From assembly GCA_013398175.1 (NCBI GenBank), contig VZRZ01002687.1, forward strand, positions 874,667-938,666: a stretch of DNA of 64,000 bases, read 5' to 3'. This DNA is from Climacteris rufus. Lineage: Eukaryota; Chordata; Aves; Passeriformes; Climacteridae. A model generated the notes under the pieces. It saw nothing but the letters and a program-made list of their open reading frames with translations, was not told where the DNA came from and ran no database searches. Position numbers and translations under genes: made by a program. Positions 27,601 to 39,921 of this stretch are shown one piece after another; within the stretch, counting starts at the first letter, position 1, and each line of letters opens with the position of its first letter.

Positions 27601-30600
27601 ATATTAACTTTACCATGAGAGATTCCCAGTGCCAGGAAGTCCTCACCAGTTGGTGGTTTTAATGGGGAGCTGAGAACAATGTGGTGAGAAGGACATACAT
27701 GACGTGAGTTGTGAGACAGCCACTGTGGTGTGGGAAATCTAAGACATTTATCTGTGTAACCAGGATTTTGTAATTTTGTTTTTTATGGAACAGCTTATTG
27801 GAGATTGGGGATACTGAGGACCCTAAGTTGTTTAAGTGACAGAAAAACACTGAAGAGGAAGACTCCAGATGCCTCATCATGTGCAGGGACAGTGCAGATG
27901 ACATTGGTCCTGCCTGGTGTCAATAATGCCCTACAAACAGCATGAGCCTCCCCTCATGTCTTACAGCAGGATAGCTCCTTCTTTGGCTGGAGTTAATGTC
28001 TTGTGCTTCCAGCAGAGTGATTTTAGATTCCCCAGTTGGATAATTAACACACATTCAGACTCTGGGAGCCACTGAGCTGCAGCCCTTTGTGGCAGCAGAC
28101 TCCAGCTGTTTCCAGCTGTGCTCTCAGGGGTGATGGCAGCTGTACAGCAGGAAGGCTATGGCCCTGTTACAAGACTTGAAAGACTCTATCAGACTGATGT
28201 AGTGAAATGGAGGGGAGTCTATGTGGCTTCTTTGCACCAAACACACCCCTCTTTCTTCTGTTTATGGACATGGTGTTTGATACTTGATAACCTGGTGCAT
28301 ATAAACAGCTTAGATGTGTCTTTTCCCATGACAAGGATGTGCAGCTACCCCAGTCTTTTCCTTTCAGGCTCTCAGAGCTTTGTTTGCCTTTCACCTTTAA
28401 CAAAAGAGCAAATGCTCGTGGATGTCTCCTCTAAGCCCCATTGACATGAAATGTGTTTTTCATCTGGTCACAGCTTCTGTGATCTCTTTGCTAATCGTGC
28501 TTTTTCCTCACCGCTTTTGCAGCATTTTGGTAGCCTTTGAGCAGTGTGTGATTTCAGTGATGTGAAATGTCTGTGTGTAGCAACTAAGCTGCCAGACCGG
28601 ATAGAGGCAACTTGTGCTGAACGTGGCAGAAAAAAACCAAACGAACAAACAAAAACAACTAAGCGCAAAAAGCATTTGAAGTGGGTTAAAAATTGCCTTG
28701 TTATGAATTTCAGACTACTTTTGCTTCTCTGATAATGGGGCACTGTCTACTGTGATTCATTGTAGTCAAGCAGCATTAACTTCAGAGAGGAATGGGACAG
28801 AAAGGAAACTGCTCCCTTGGTAATGGAGTATTTTGTGTGGGCAAGCACTGTGGCTATACTAAATTATTTTACTCTGCTCATTCAGATCTGACCTTCTAGC
28901 CTCTTTTGATGTTGAAGTTATATGCTGTATAGATAAAGAGGGTCTGAGTAATCAAATCAAAGGTGTTAATCAGAGAATGTAATCCTGACACATACTAACA
29001 GGTTTTAAAGCAATTAGGTTTAACGGAATAACAAAAAAACAGAACTAACAAAAAATCATTTGATAAGGGACTGATAAATTTGGGTTCTGAACCATTCAAT
29101 GGATGAATTTAGCTGCTTTTTAACTACCTTCTCTCAGTGTCATGTTCGACAGACCCCAGGGAGATACATTTCACTAGAACAAATTCAGTCCTTATGACTA
29201 CCTACCTCTGCCACAGAATATCACGCTGTATTAATTGAGATCTATTTTAGCAGGAAACTCTCTCATTATAAATCATGAACACTGAGAGGCATTACAGATT
29301 ATAATTTCTTTTTGGCTATGTGTGTGTGTTCAAATTCAGTCAGGTTGATATGGCACAATGTACCATTTAATTTAAACTGAATTAATCAATAACTACCTCC
29401 TTTTAATATCGTCTTGGTAAAATCCTTGGCCTGTAGAACTCAAGAACAAGACACCTGGACATGGTGGTAAGATGACACTGTGACATTAGCTCTTTGCACA
29501 AAATTAATGCAGCAAAATAAATTACTTCTTTCCTCCCTTGTCATTCTTCAGGTTTTGAATTGCTGCCATTTGAACAAGCATCCTCCACGTTCTGTTCTGA
29601 TTTATGGAGCAAAGTTATTGCAGAGGTTAGTAGTGGGGGGTTGGGACCTCTCTCCCTCTTATTATTTCTGTAAGAAATGGTGAGAGCTGTTAGTGTTTTG
29701 CAATGCCCAGATCTAGAGTACTGTGGTTTTATTTGGAATTTTTATTTGTTTCAAGGGAAAAGATGCTATTTTCTTGAAGTGGCTGGGAAATTCAAAGTTG
29801 TGGCCAAGTCTCAAAGCTCTTTTTTCCTGAGACTTGCATTTTTATTTTCATTTAAGTGGTTAGTTATAATGATGGGTTATGAGGACAGATGTGGGCTCAT
29901 GGAGGGCAATTCCAGACTTGCTGGAGCTGGAGTTCACCGTTTATTGGTAAATAAATGGGCAGAACTTTGTGTAATGACCTGAACAAGTATAGTAAGAGAA
30001 TTGGATGGTCATGAAGGATCTCGGGAAAACTGAATTCATCTTCACTTATCCATAGGACTTAATTTCAGTCATGGAGAGTCTGTGTTGAATGATTTAGACA
30101 TCCCATGGTCTTTTATCTATGAGGTCTGTAGGGTCTATTATATTATCTTAAAATTTCCATTCTGCCTCGGGTCAAGTGCAGAGTTCTATAGTACTTAGAG
30201 AACTAATAGTTAATTTTCTTTGTCTCCAGATTAACCAGAGCTGGTCCCACACTAGAGATTGTGTTTTATCTATGTGAAACTAAGTCTGTAGTACTTTTTC
30301 ATTTTCACTTTTCAGTGTGCTTTAGTTATTTTTGACTTTGTGCCTGAAATTTTGCTATACTCTTGTAAATAACCAAAGAAATATTTGGAAGTTTACTTTT
30401 CCCATTGAATAACAGCAGTCATAACTGAAAGGTTTATTTAGCTTATTTACATCTGGTCTTTTTCTTAGCCTTTTGTACAATTTTGATTTCATTATGGCAG
30501 TGTGTGCTGCATAGTCTACAGATCCACAGGGTTATAGCTGGGCATTCTGTAAACAATACATTTATTTTAATGGGAACATATTATTTTTTAAATATGCTTT

Positions 30601-33568
30601 TGGAGATAAAAGGAAAAGTCTCTGAATGTAAATTTGGCTCTTCTGAATAGTCACTTATAAAGAGTGACTGGAAAGTGACATGTGTACGCTTTTTAACTTG
30701 TATAACATTGAAAGCCTTAGAAATTTTAGCATCATTCACGTTAACACATCAAAGTACTGAAGGTTGAACTCAAATCTCTCTGAAATGCTAATCCACACCC
30801 TTAACTGTAGTGAAATGAACATACAGATGGTTTTTCTAATTACTTGGAGAAAGAAAAGGGGATGATTTCCTTTAATGATTTCCCCTTCTTTCCTGACTGA
30901 AAGCAGTTCCAGCTCTTCCCTCCAGCTAATTTGACGATTAAAAGATGCCTTTGTCTTGCTTTCAGCTATTGAGGTTTCATCACAATTTGTTAAAATTTCT
31001 GTCATGAAGCGAGCTGTGAACCCAGGGCTGTGTAGGTTTGGTTCAGAGGTCATGTGAAGGGGAATTATAGCCTTGAGTATTTAAAGCCAGAATTCATGGG
31101 GGGTATTTTCATCGTCCCATGTTATTGCACTGATGGCAAAGATGGAGTTTTCACATTAAAATAGGATCTGGACTCTTAGATGCAGAAGGTCATTGATCAA
31201 GGAATACACCCCAGGTGTTCATACTCCTGACTCATGGCAGCTCCATTTTCCCAAGGATACAAATTAAGAGATTTAAAACACATTCCTAGAGCTGTTGACT
31301 TTGCTGCAGCTTTGTGGAGTAGCATGCTTTAGAGGAATCAGAGAAAAAACAGTGTCTCAATAATTTCAAAGCTTTTCATTTTCACTATAAATTAGAACTA
31401 AGGTTGAGATTTTATAAACTCAACCCTAAAAATGAGATCTGCACAGTAGAAAGAGCTGGTGTGATCACTGTTCTCTGGGCCCACTACCTCTCTGTACCCC
31501 TGGATCAGAGTGGTGCAGCTGTGTGGGAATCTCTTTTCATTGACAGGGACAGACAGACAGCCATTGAAATACCTGCGGCACAAACCTCCTGCTGTCAGGG
31601 CTCACATGGAACTACCTGAGGAGAGCCAAGGTTTTTGGTCTGCCTGGGAGCATGGCTAAATTGACACAGGTGGCTGAGAAGGGGACTGGGGCTGAGGGGA
31701 CCCACATCACACTATTTCTGGCCTCTGTCTGTCTTCAGACCTCGAAGGTGAGTTTCTTGCCTGCTGTGTTCTTTCAGCTCGAAGCTCTTCCCTTGGGGAC
31801 TAAGGCTAAATTGGAAAAAGATTGGGGAGCTAAAGGGAATGGATTTGATTTCTCCTGGCTCAAGATCTGGCTGCAAGGAGTAGCCCTTTTACTCTGTTTT
31901 GAAGGTTCTGACACATGTCCTTGCAAAAAAACTATATGTCAATGACAACGTTGTCCCAGAACTCCTCCAAGTATTAATTCAGCATGGAATCAAACTGCTG
32001 CTGATTCTCCAGGATTCAACAAAATGAAAAAAGTTATCATGTGATGACATATTTTCGTGAATATTCTAGAGGCTCTTGTGTATTTTTCAAATAAAATACT
32101 CAATGGGAACAACAACAAAGAAAGAAATGCTTAAATAAATGCAGGTAATCCAGTCCTTCTGAACTTCTAAATATACATTTTATACAATCACCACCTATCA
32201 ACATTGCTTTCTGTTCTGAGATATAGCACTTCTCTCCAAGCTTTCAAAAGTGTGGGAATACTATTTCAGTGCTCAGAGACAGTAATTGAGAGGTAAGAAT
32301 TCAGTGGGACTTTTTTCCTCCTTCAGTGTCTATTAGACAGAATGGTGTATAATCTTTTTGCTAAGTAAAACTCTAACCAGGCTTAAAAGCTCTTTCTCCT
32401 ACTAGAGCAAAAATAGGAACAATTACTGGTATAGAATAGAGTTCTGGATTTTTTGAAAGTACAGCATTGTGGGCATCTTCAGAAAAGGCTTTGGAATAGT
32501 TTGTTGCCTAGAGATGTGCATTTTGGTTTTGTCTGCTTAAATCTAGGCCTTAAAATGTTGGAACAGAAACAGGAGAAAGTGAGGATGTTTAATTAGAAAT
32601 TCTTGCCTTGTTCCTCTTGAGTCATAACGCCTCATATAGTAACAGGGAATCCTACATAGGATATCAGCAGATCTAGATTCCCTTGTCAGTTCTACCAGGA
32701 ATATCTGTCCTGCTCCAGGGTAAAAATTATCCAGCCTCAATTTCATCCTCCCTAGTGTGCAGATGACAGTGATCTTTGCTTGGTGTCAGAAAGTCTTGTT
32801 CATTATTGTGCATAAAATGCTGTGCACTCTTGGGCTTGTTACATTTGCAGTGATTAAGTTGTCTTCTATTTGGGCAAGTCTTGTCTTTTTCAATTGCAGG
32901 TCCCTCTGAACACCTGGAGAACTGCTGGAGCAATAGAGTGAAAATATTAAATGAATCCCACACAGCATAGATCAGCTCACTTCTACTGAGCTTTTTAAAT
33001 TTTACTCTTATTAGGATATGGCTTTTATGATTCACTACTACTGGGAATGAAGCTTCTAAAACAACATTTGCATTTCTTAATACGCAAGATTTATTTTGCT
33101 GCAATGATGAAACAAAATAAATGTGAAGTGAAGTAAGAATTGTACACATCTGGGGCATGCTGGACCTCACAGGTCTCAGCCAAGCTCTCCTTGTATACTG
33201 TACTGTATCATAAAGTACTGCACTGGATCCATGAGTTATTTGCAGTGCTAAACAGCAAGTTTTGAGCATAAAAAATTTCCAGGTTAAGGCTCCCACATTC
33301 TTTGTTTGATGAGTGTAATTTCTCTATAATTCACCATCAACAGAGGGTGGTCACATCTGGCCTTGAAGTGAGTGACCACGGATAACAGACATTTAGAAAT
33401 CTTGCAAAGTAAAACATAATTGTTCTGTAGAACAAAACTATCTGTGGAAAATGGATAAATTATGGGATAGAGAACTATTTTAGAAACTGCATGTTGAAGT
33501 CTTCTAACTGATGGGAATTCAACCAGTGCATTCAGTTGAAAACAGGAGTGTTCATAAAATTAGAGCTA

Positions 33569-33636
33569 AACTGTGTCTCTTACAGAGAGACACAGTTAAT
33601 TCTGTCTCTTATGCATGGGACAGAGCCCATGCATAA
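33569..33636. repeat. Two adjacent perfect hairpins
   Basis: First hairpin: 12-bp arms 33569-33580 (AACTGTGTCTCT) and 33586-33597, loop of 5. Second: 11-bp arms 33609-33619 (TTATGCATGGG) and 33626-33636, loop of 6. They are 11 bp apart. Confidence 0.85.
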
Positions 33637-33955
33637 CAACAATTCTCCCATCACAAATGCAGTCAGAAAATCAACACAACACTTCTTAAAGAGGAACGTT
33701 AGGGGGAAGCTACTACACAAGTAAACTCTTAATCTAAGAGCAATCATGTAATGGGAGAGTATCTATGGTGAATAACAGGACTTACAAACATGAACTGAGA
33801 AACTTTGCAAGTGGGGCTGGATTACTTCTTGGTAAGATCCATTAAACAGTGGAGGAGTATCCAAAGGAAGGGCTGAAAGAGGTGAGAGAGGAGTCACAGT
33901 AAAGGAAATCTGATGTCCTTTGTGGTTTCAAATGTCTTATATTAGATAAAAAGAT

Positions 33956-34013
33956 GGGGGGGGGGGNNNNNNNNNNNNNNNNNNNNNNNNNNNNNNNNNN
34001 NNNNNGGGGGGGG
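33956..34013. repeat. Poly-G tract containing a 39-N assembly gap
   Basis: Eleven G, then 39 N (33967-34005), then eight G. The gap sits in a G homopolymer or G-rich repeat that probably defeated sequencing. True length unknown. Confidence 0.9.
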
Positions 34014-35111
34014 AGAGAACCAACAGGGCTGGAGAGAAGCATTCTACAGAAAGTATGTTAAAGAAGGGCAGGGGAGAAACTGGGTGGTGTTGAAATCTGC
34101 AACAAAATTCACATTACTTTTCATAGAAGAGAATATCAAGACAGTAGTATTGCCCTTTATAACCACTGCTTCATATATCAGAATAACATGAAAGAATAAA
34201 CAGAAGTGGTGTGTGTGGGCAAGTCATAGAGGTAGGAATCATAATGAAATGATAATTGACCTATGTTTCACTAATTTCTTCCACACCTACCCTTTTTGAC
34301 TTATTTTACTCATCTGACAGTAGATGTCTTTAATGGCTACTGTGAGCAGATAAAAATAAAACAGCCAAATTCTACTATAGAAGAGAAATGGAGACAAAAG
34401 AAAAGGATAAACCCAGGTCTTGAAGCATAGTTAGAAGGGATGAATGCACATATACACAGAGTGATAAGACAGTCATGACAGCTAATATAGATCTATATAT
34501 TTGGAGGGGGAGGTGATCATAAACCAGCTGTGTATGGTGTAAAATGTTTTATTTTATTTTTTGTTATGTTTCTTCTTTATTGTTAATGTAACTGTGCTGA
34601 AAAAATTCATAAGACTTCATTAGAAGTTCTGGTAATTTGGGGTTTATTCTGATGATGTAGGTTATAGAAGTCTAATCTCTCTTATCCCCTTTTTTCTTTT
34701 TTTTCCAAACAGGAATTCACATGAGAGAGCAGAACAACTCAGTTCTAAATAGAGTTCTTATCTCTACATAATGCTATTATGCAAACTATAATCAAACTAG
34801 ATGACAGTCCTTCACACAAACCTTTAGAATTAAGAGCTTTCAAAGCTCCAGGGCAGATTGTTGTTAGTGGGATAGTTAATTAAATGGAAGTTGGGATTTT
34901 TACTTTATATAAACAACTAAGTGCAGCTGGAATGTTGTTGGTCCTCTGGGTTTTTTCCTTTCTGTTTGACAAATATTAATTGAATTCATTGTTCCATGAA
35001 AACAGCAAGTTTACTCACAGTGACATGGTTGCTACAGAACATCAGATAGCTGTTGATCTCTTCTGTCCTTTACTCATCACCAGGGCAGATGGGAACTTTG
35101 GGATAAGGCAG

Positions 35112-35692
35112 TGTGCTGGCTTTGGCTGGGATAGAGTTAATTTTCTTCACAGTAGCTGATATGGGTCTGTGTGTTGGATTTGAGCTGAAAAAGGTGTTGA
35201 CAACACAGGGATGTTTTAATTACTGCTGAGCACTGCACGGAGTCAAGGCCTTTTCTGCTCCTCACCCCATCTCACCTGCCAGGGATGTGGGGGTGCACAA
35301 GGAGTTGGGGGGACACAGCTGGAACATCTGACCCCAACTGTCCATAGGGGTATTCCCTATCATATGGTGTCATGTTCAGCATATAAAGCTGGGAGAAAAA
35401 GGAAGAGAAGGATGTTTGAAATGGTGGCATTTTTGTCTTCAGTTGGCCATTGAAGGTGATGGAGCACTGCTTTCCTCATGATGGCATTTCATGCCTGCCC
35501 ATGGGAAGTAGCAAATGAATTCCTTGCTCCAATTTGTTTGTGCACATGCCTTTCCTCTGAGTTATCAAACTGTCTTTGTCTCAACCCACGAGTTTTCTCA
35601 CTTTTACTCTTCTGGTTCTTGCCCATCACACCAGGTGGAAGTCAACCACTGGCTGCATGGGCTTAGTTGCTGACATTGGTTAAACCACGACA
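35112..35692 (+). mobile_element. Solo LTR of an avian endogenous retrovirus
   Basis: Starts TGTGCTGGCTTTGGCTGGG and ends TTAAACCACGACA, so it is bounded by TG...CA over about 581 bp. Internal landmarks: a TATA box (ATATAAAG near 35381-35388), a CCATGGGAAGT block, and the CAACCCACGAGTTTTCTCAC block near the 3' end. The polyadenylation hexamer region reads ATCAAA, an apparent decay of ATTAAA. No primer-binding site or viral gene follows, so this is a solo LTR left by recombination. The flanks GGCAG (35107-35111) and TGCAG (35693-35697) could be a 5-bp target duplication with one change, typical of ERVL-like elements. Family assignment is from memory of songbird repeats. Confidence 0.85.
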
Positions 35693-35859
35693 TGCAGGAA
35701 GCAGGAAATGCTTTCCCCCTTCTTTACTTCTTGGAGAAAGATTCCCATTCGGTGCAGGGTTCAGTAGAACTACTTCTCTGACGTTTTTTCATGGATGGCT
35801 CATAGAAGATTCCTGTGGGAAAAGTACACTTTGTAGTTGGTGGGAGAAGGCCCAGGTGC

Positions 35860-36180
35860 AGGGGTGGCTCTGACGGCCCTGTCCGTGCCTTTCAGGGGCG
35901 TTCTGGGCTGTCCTGCCTTGTCCCAGCGAGGGGGACAGGAGCCCATCCTGCGGTGCAGCCGTGACCGCCCGGCGGGCGCTGTCCGTGGTTCCGATCCCGC
36001 TCTCCGTGGTGCTGCAGATCCCGCTGTCCGCGGTGCTGCAGGCGTCGGGAAACCGCTTGGAAGTTGTTCAAACACTCCCTCCACTCACAGCCCCTCTCCC
36101 AGCATGGTGCTGCAGAGGGGCACTGCTTCTGCGTGGTGCTGCAGCGAAGCATCGCAGACCGGGCATCATTTTGTCCTGTT
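35860..36180. other. CpG-dense island-like patch with short tandem repeat
   Basis: By eye there are about 20 CpG dinucleotides between 35870 and 36050, where the flanks have almost none. Inside are three tandem units: 35977-35997 (21 bp), 35998-36021 (24 bp) and 36022-36044 (23 bp), sharing CGCTGTCCGTGGTGCTGCAG. Further CTGCAG-containing TGGTGCTGCAG copies occur at about 36104 and 36136. Open frames exist on both strands (for example 35837-36262 plus and 35800-36084 minus), as expected in GC-rich DNA, and none looks like a known protein. It could be a CpG-island promoter, a GC-rich minisatellite, or retroviral DNA linked to the LTR about 170 bp upstream. Confidence 0.5.
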
Positions 36181-36971
36181 GAGCCTCAGCTGTCTGGTTT
36201 TCTTGTCAGCACTCTGCTACCCCAGGCTAAACTGCCTGCAGGGCCCTGGGGGTGTGCAGTGACCCTGACTCCCGGCTCTTTAAGGCTGCAGGGAACAGTT
36301 GGAACACTCAGCTTCTCCAGGGCTCAACATTCAACCTGCAGATGTTTCCAGCAGGCAATTCCGACAGTCTATTCTAGCTTGAGGCACATATTGATATTGA
36401 GCAGAGGAGAAAAGCCAGTTTTTCTGGAGCGGTCGGAATTGTTGGATCTGAGGGATATGCAACTCTGTCTGCTTACTTTTCCATTCTTATCTTTCCCTGT
36501 AACAACCTTTAGATCAGAGACATTCAGGTACCTTTTCCCTGGTGAATTCTGACTGAGCTATAAAAACCAATAAGCACCCTTTACCACGACATGTCAGCAT
36601 TATTGCTTAAAACTAAAGTTATAAATGAAGAAGAAAACTTCTAGCTCTGATATTCCTAAAAATTTTGCCCCGTGGATTTGTCTATTTTTTTTTTCCTAGT
36701 GTTGTATATCCTGTCCATGGAAATGTTGAAGACAGCAACTGTCTCTTGCTGTAACATGATCTTTCAGTGGTGGCTTTACAGCAGGGTCTGTAGGACAAAT
36801 CTTAAATTCTATTGATATCTGTCAAGTCAACTCGGAAATGGCCAGACTTGTTAGCCAGACCCTGTTTTTTCTGCAAAATTCTGCTTTAACATGCTCAAGC
36901 AACATATTCAAAACAAATACCTCTAAAACTGTCCTAGCGTTTAGCCTATTAATCCTGTGCTTACTTGGAAA

Positions 36972-37048
36972 TTAAAAAAAAAACAACAAAACCACCCAAA
37001 CAAAAGCACACACACGCACACACACACACAAACCAAAAAAAACCCCTC
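36972..37048. repeat. A-rich tract and (CA)n microsatellite
   Basis: An A-rich run with scattered C, including an almost pure CA repeat at 37007-37030, then another A-rich stretch. Confidence 0.85.
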
Positions 37049-38854
37049 AAAACTGCACACAAAAACCTAACATAAAAACAAGTCAGGTCAGCTTCTTTAT
37101 TGGTCATTAATTTCTGTGTGGGTTTGGCTGCCAAAGAAATTATTAATGGTGTGGGCATGTGGGGGAATCAAGCCTGCTTGTATCAAGTCTCTAGGCAGCA
37201 ATTTTCCAGGAAGGCAGGTCAGAGAAATAAGAATCAGTGATTGCACTGACTGAAGTGCCTTGTGGCTGAAATGTTTTTACAGAGTGTGCTGACCCTGCTT
37301 TTCTCTCTACTTTGTAAATCAGCTGCCCTGAGCAGGTGCCAAGACCAGCAAAAGGGAAAGTTCATCTGGAAAATATTCAAGTGTTGTTCTTGTAGACCTT
37401 CACAGGCACTGGTGCAACAATCTTCCCATTGCTAAACAACAAAGAATGCTAGAAACATCCTAAAACTTAATCTGAGCTGTGCCCATGTGTGTGGGTGTGC
37501 ATGTATATAAATTTTAATTCTACCTTTTGAACATTATCAATGGGAATACAGTTAAAAAAGGTGGTAGTAGAGTTGTTTTCAAGTGGGACTGAGTACAGTC
37601 TGAAGTTTGTGTTGATGGAGGATGGAAAGGAACCTTCTAAAGCCCAAGCCCCATGCAAGAAATCAGTCCAAATGCATGTAATATATGGATCAAGATTTCT
37701 GTTAAAAAACCGTTGTTTTATCCCCCATAATACATCGTTCCAAAAGCAAGCAATTCCAAGGGGCAATTTGTTCCCCTGCAATCTAGAGGAGTTCTACTTT
37801 CTATCTTAAATTTGCCCACAGTGAACTTGTTCTTTCATTAGTATTGTTCCTTTCTTTAAATACATGTTTTCCTGCCCTGGAGTTTTCCATTCTCCCCAGT
37901 GCTTTTAAAGAATACAGTGCATTTCTGCTCTGGTGAATAGACACTAACAGCAAGAAAATTGTCCAGAGATTGTAACAAAGTAGAGGCAAATTCAGCCTGG
38001 AAACTCTCACAAAGTAGTAGATTTTCTTTTCCTTGCAGTTTGAAATGCACTGCCTGATTGTTTCTATAGACCTGCAACACAATTTACTTCATCCTAAGCC
38101 ACAGTGAAAACTCTTATTATTTGGTGACCTAGATTTTGTCTTCCTTCTATTAGTTAGCTTCCTTCTATTCCTTACTTTTCCTTCTAGTCTCCCTCAGATT
38201 TTCAAAGTTTCACTGCTTAATTGTGCAGCCATCCTCTGTACCATCTCTGAGTCCAAACTTGGTGGTTCTATCAAATTTACTTGGTGCAGTCCTGCTTTTT
38301 GTGTTAACATCATAAAATGACAAAAGCTGTCAAGGCTGGTCAATCCCAAGCAAAGTTCTTGAGGGTCATGAATAATTGGTGTCTTCTGGCCTACTTTCTT
38401 CGTAGATGTTGCTGTTCTTTGCCTACTTCACAATCCTTAGGATATTTCCTCTGGTAGAGATGATAGTTTCTCATAAGTTACACAAACCCAAACTGAGAAC
38501 TCCTACATCGTATGTTGAGAAAATAATTTTATTAATGTAGATGGAAAGTTAATTTGACAAAATCTTAATTTGGTATCCTCTTCTGTCCCTTTTCTCATCT
38601 CACTTTGTTCAGTAGACTTAGAATTCTGGGTATATGGGGTAGAGTCCCTGTTCTATATTTAGTGTACAATCTTAGCAAGTTTGACTTGAATTCAAACCTC
38701 CTCTTCCTTCAAATTGTTAAGGTCCTCTTCAGCTAAAGTGAATCATTTTAAGATGAATCCTGTGCTTATGAAAGTTTGGTACCTTGAATTTGAGAAAAGG
38801 GACAACAACAACCCAAAAACTCCTAGCCAACAAAACACTATAAAACAACAATCC

Positions 38855-38872
38855 AAAAAAAAAAAAAAAAAA
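38855..38872. repeat. Poly-A tract (18 A)
   Basis: An uninterrupted run of 18 A in an A-rich stretch beginning near 38800. No retrocopy body is recognisable on the left. Confidence 0.85.
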
Positions 38873-39106
38873 GAAACCCTTAGTTGCAAGAGTTCTTAGA
38901 GTTTAGGGACTGTGGTGTCTCAGTCAGTCCACAGCAGGGGCAGACTGGATGTATTTACACGATTAAATGAGGAAGGGAAAGACTGCTCTGACTCGAAATT
39001 GTTGTGTGAAATACAGTCTTGTTCCCTGGCTGGCCAAAAGAATTTGGTAAAGGAAACCCCAGATCTATGTCATTCAAAATAAGTGAAGTATTTGTTTTTA
39101 TTATAG

Positions 39107-39265
39107 GCTCTGCAAGAACTACCTGACCTGTTCTGCACAGAACATTCCTGGAAGAATGTGAAAGAATTTTTTAAGCAGTTCTGTGATGCAAAAAAAGTTA
39201 TGTTTTATGGAAAAACGAAAATAAATAAACAGGAACATCAAAAACTAAACAGGAACACAGACAGC
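39107..39265 (+). other. Possible exon: open frame directly after a good splice acceptor
   Basis: A pyrimidine-rich tract ending in TATAG at 39106 is followed by 53 open codons and a TGA. The translation (ALQELPDLFCTEHSWKNVKE..., then FFKQFCDAKK) looks protein-like, being rich in charged and aromatic residues, and lacks an ATG until residue 32. The other two frames close within 20 codons. There is no good donor inside, so it would have to be a terminal exon or a relic. It lies about 650 bp before the ubiquitin-like ORF on the same strand. The phase of a direct join at 39889 does not work, because a stop follows at once. Low confidence. Confidence 0.15.
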
Positions 39266-39921
39266 TGAAACTTTTAGACTTTAATGAGAGAAGAAAATGT
39301 TTTGGTCTGTAAAGCCCAAAAGCACTTTAGAATGTTTGTTCTCAGAGTGTTTGTGCAGAGGTGGACAGGTTGGACATAAGAGATTATGGAAGCTCAGCTG
39401 TGAAACATTTCTGTGAGGTGTTGGTCTGGCTCTAGATATGACATTCTCTGTTGGCTCAAGGAAGACCAGGGTTTCAACTAAACACTAATCATCATTCCTG
39501 TGTGTGACACCCTTATACACCTGCAATGTCAAAACAGTTCTAATATGACAGTAACACAATTTCTGTGACCTTTTCTCTTTTAATGAGAAAATTCTCTGTG
39601 TGAAATGGACTCCTAGTCAGTTCAAGAAGGATTCTTCTAGTGAGATAGCCTAGGAAATTCTAAACAAGATTAATATTTGCAGATTTAGAAGGAAAAAAAA
39701 AAATCTTTGGGATAAATTGCTGGAATACTTTTTTGTTCAAGCCCCTATTTAATATTATCTTTCCAGACCTTGGCTGTGGAATACAGCTGAACGAAGAAAT
39801 TTTCTGCCTGAAGCCAAAACAAACAGAAAATCACTAACAGAAATAGGTGGAAGCCTTCAAACAGAAGGTGTACTGTTTCTGGTTTCAGAGGTGAAGAAAA
39901 TAAATTTAAAGGCAAGAGAAA

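Larger units (their letters stand above)
24646..35111. other. Ten kb of intergenic DNA, no gene seen
   Basis: AT-rich. It contains the paired hairpins at 33569-33636 and the poly-G gap. The 189-codon minus frame at 32727-33296 is the longest after the receptor, but it is within what chance gives over 128 kb of strand and has no recognisable domain. Confidence 0.55.
36181..39106. other. Intergenic DNA, no gene supported
   Basis: Contains the CA microsatellite and the poly-A tract. A 162-codon plus frame at 36064-36552 begins in the CpG-rich patch and an 89-codon plus frame lies at 37540-37809; neither matches a known family. Confidence 0.5.

Noticed and set aside
32727..33296. 189-codon minus-strand ORF
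   Set aside because: Expected roughly once by chance in this much sequence; no domain, signal peptide or recognisable motif, and mixed low-complexity composition.
36064..36552. 162-codon plus-strand ORF
   Set aside because: Starts in GC-rich DNA where stops are rare, with open frames on both strands; no recognisable domain.
37006..37030. CA repeat as a possible regulatory element
   Set aside because: Ordinary microsatellite with no linked gene.
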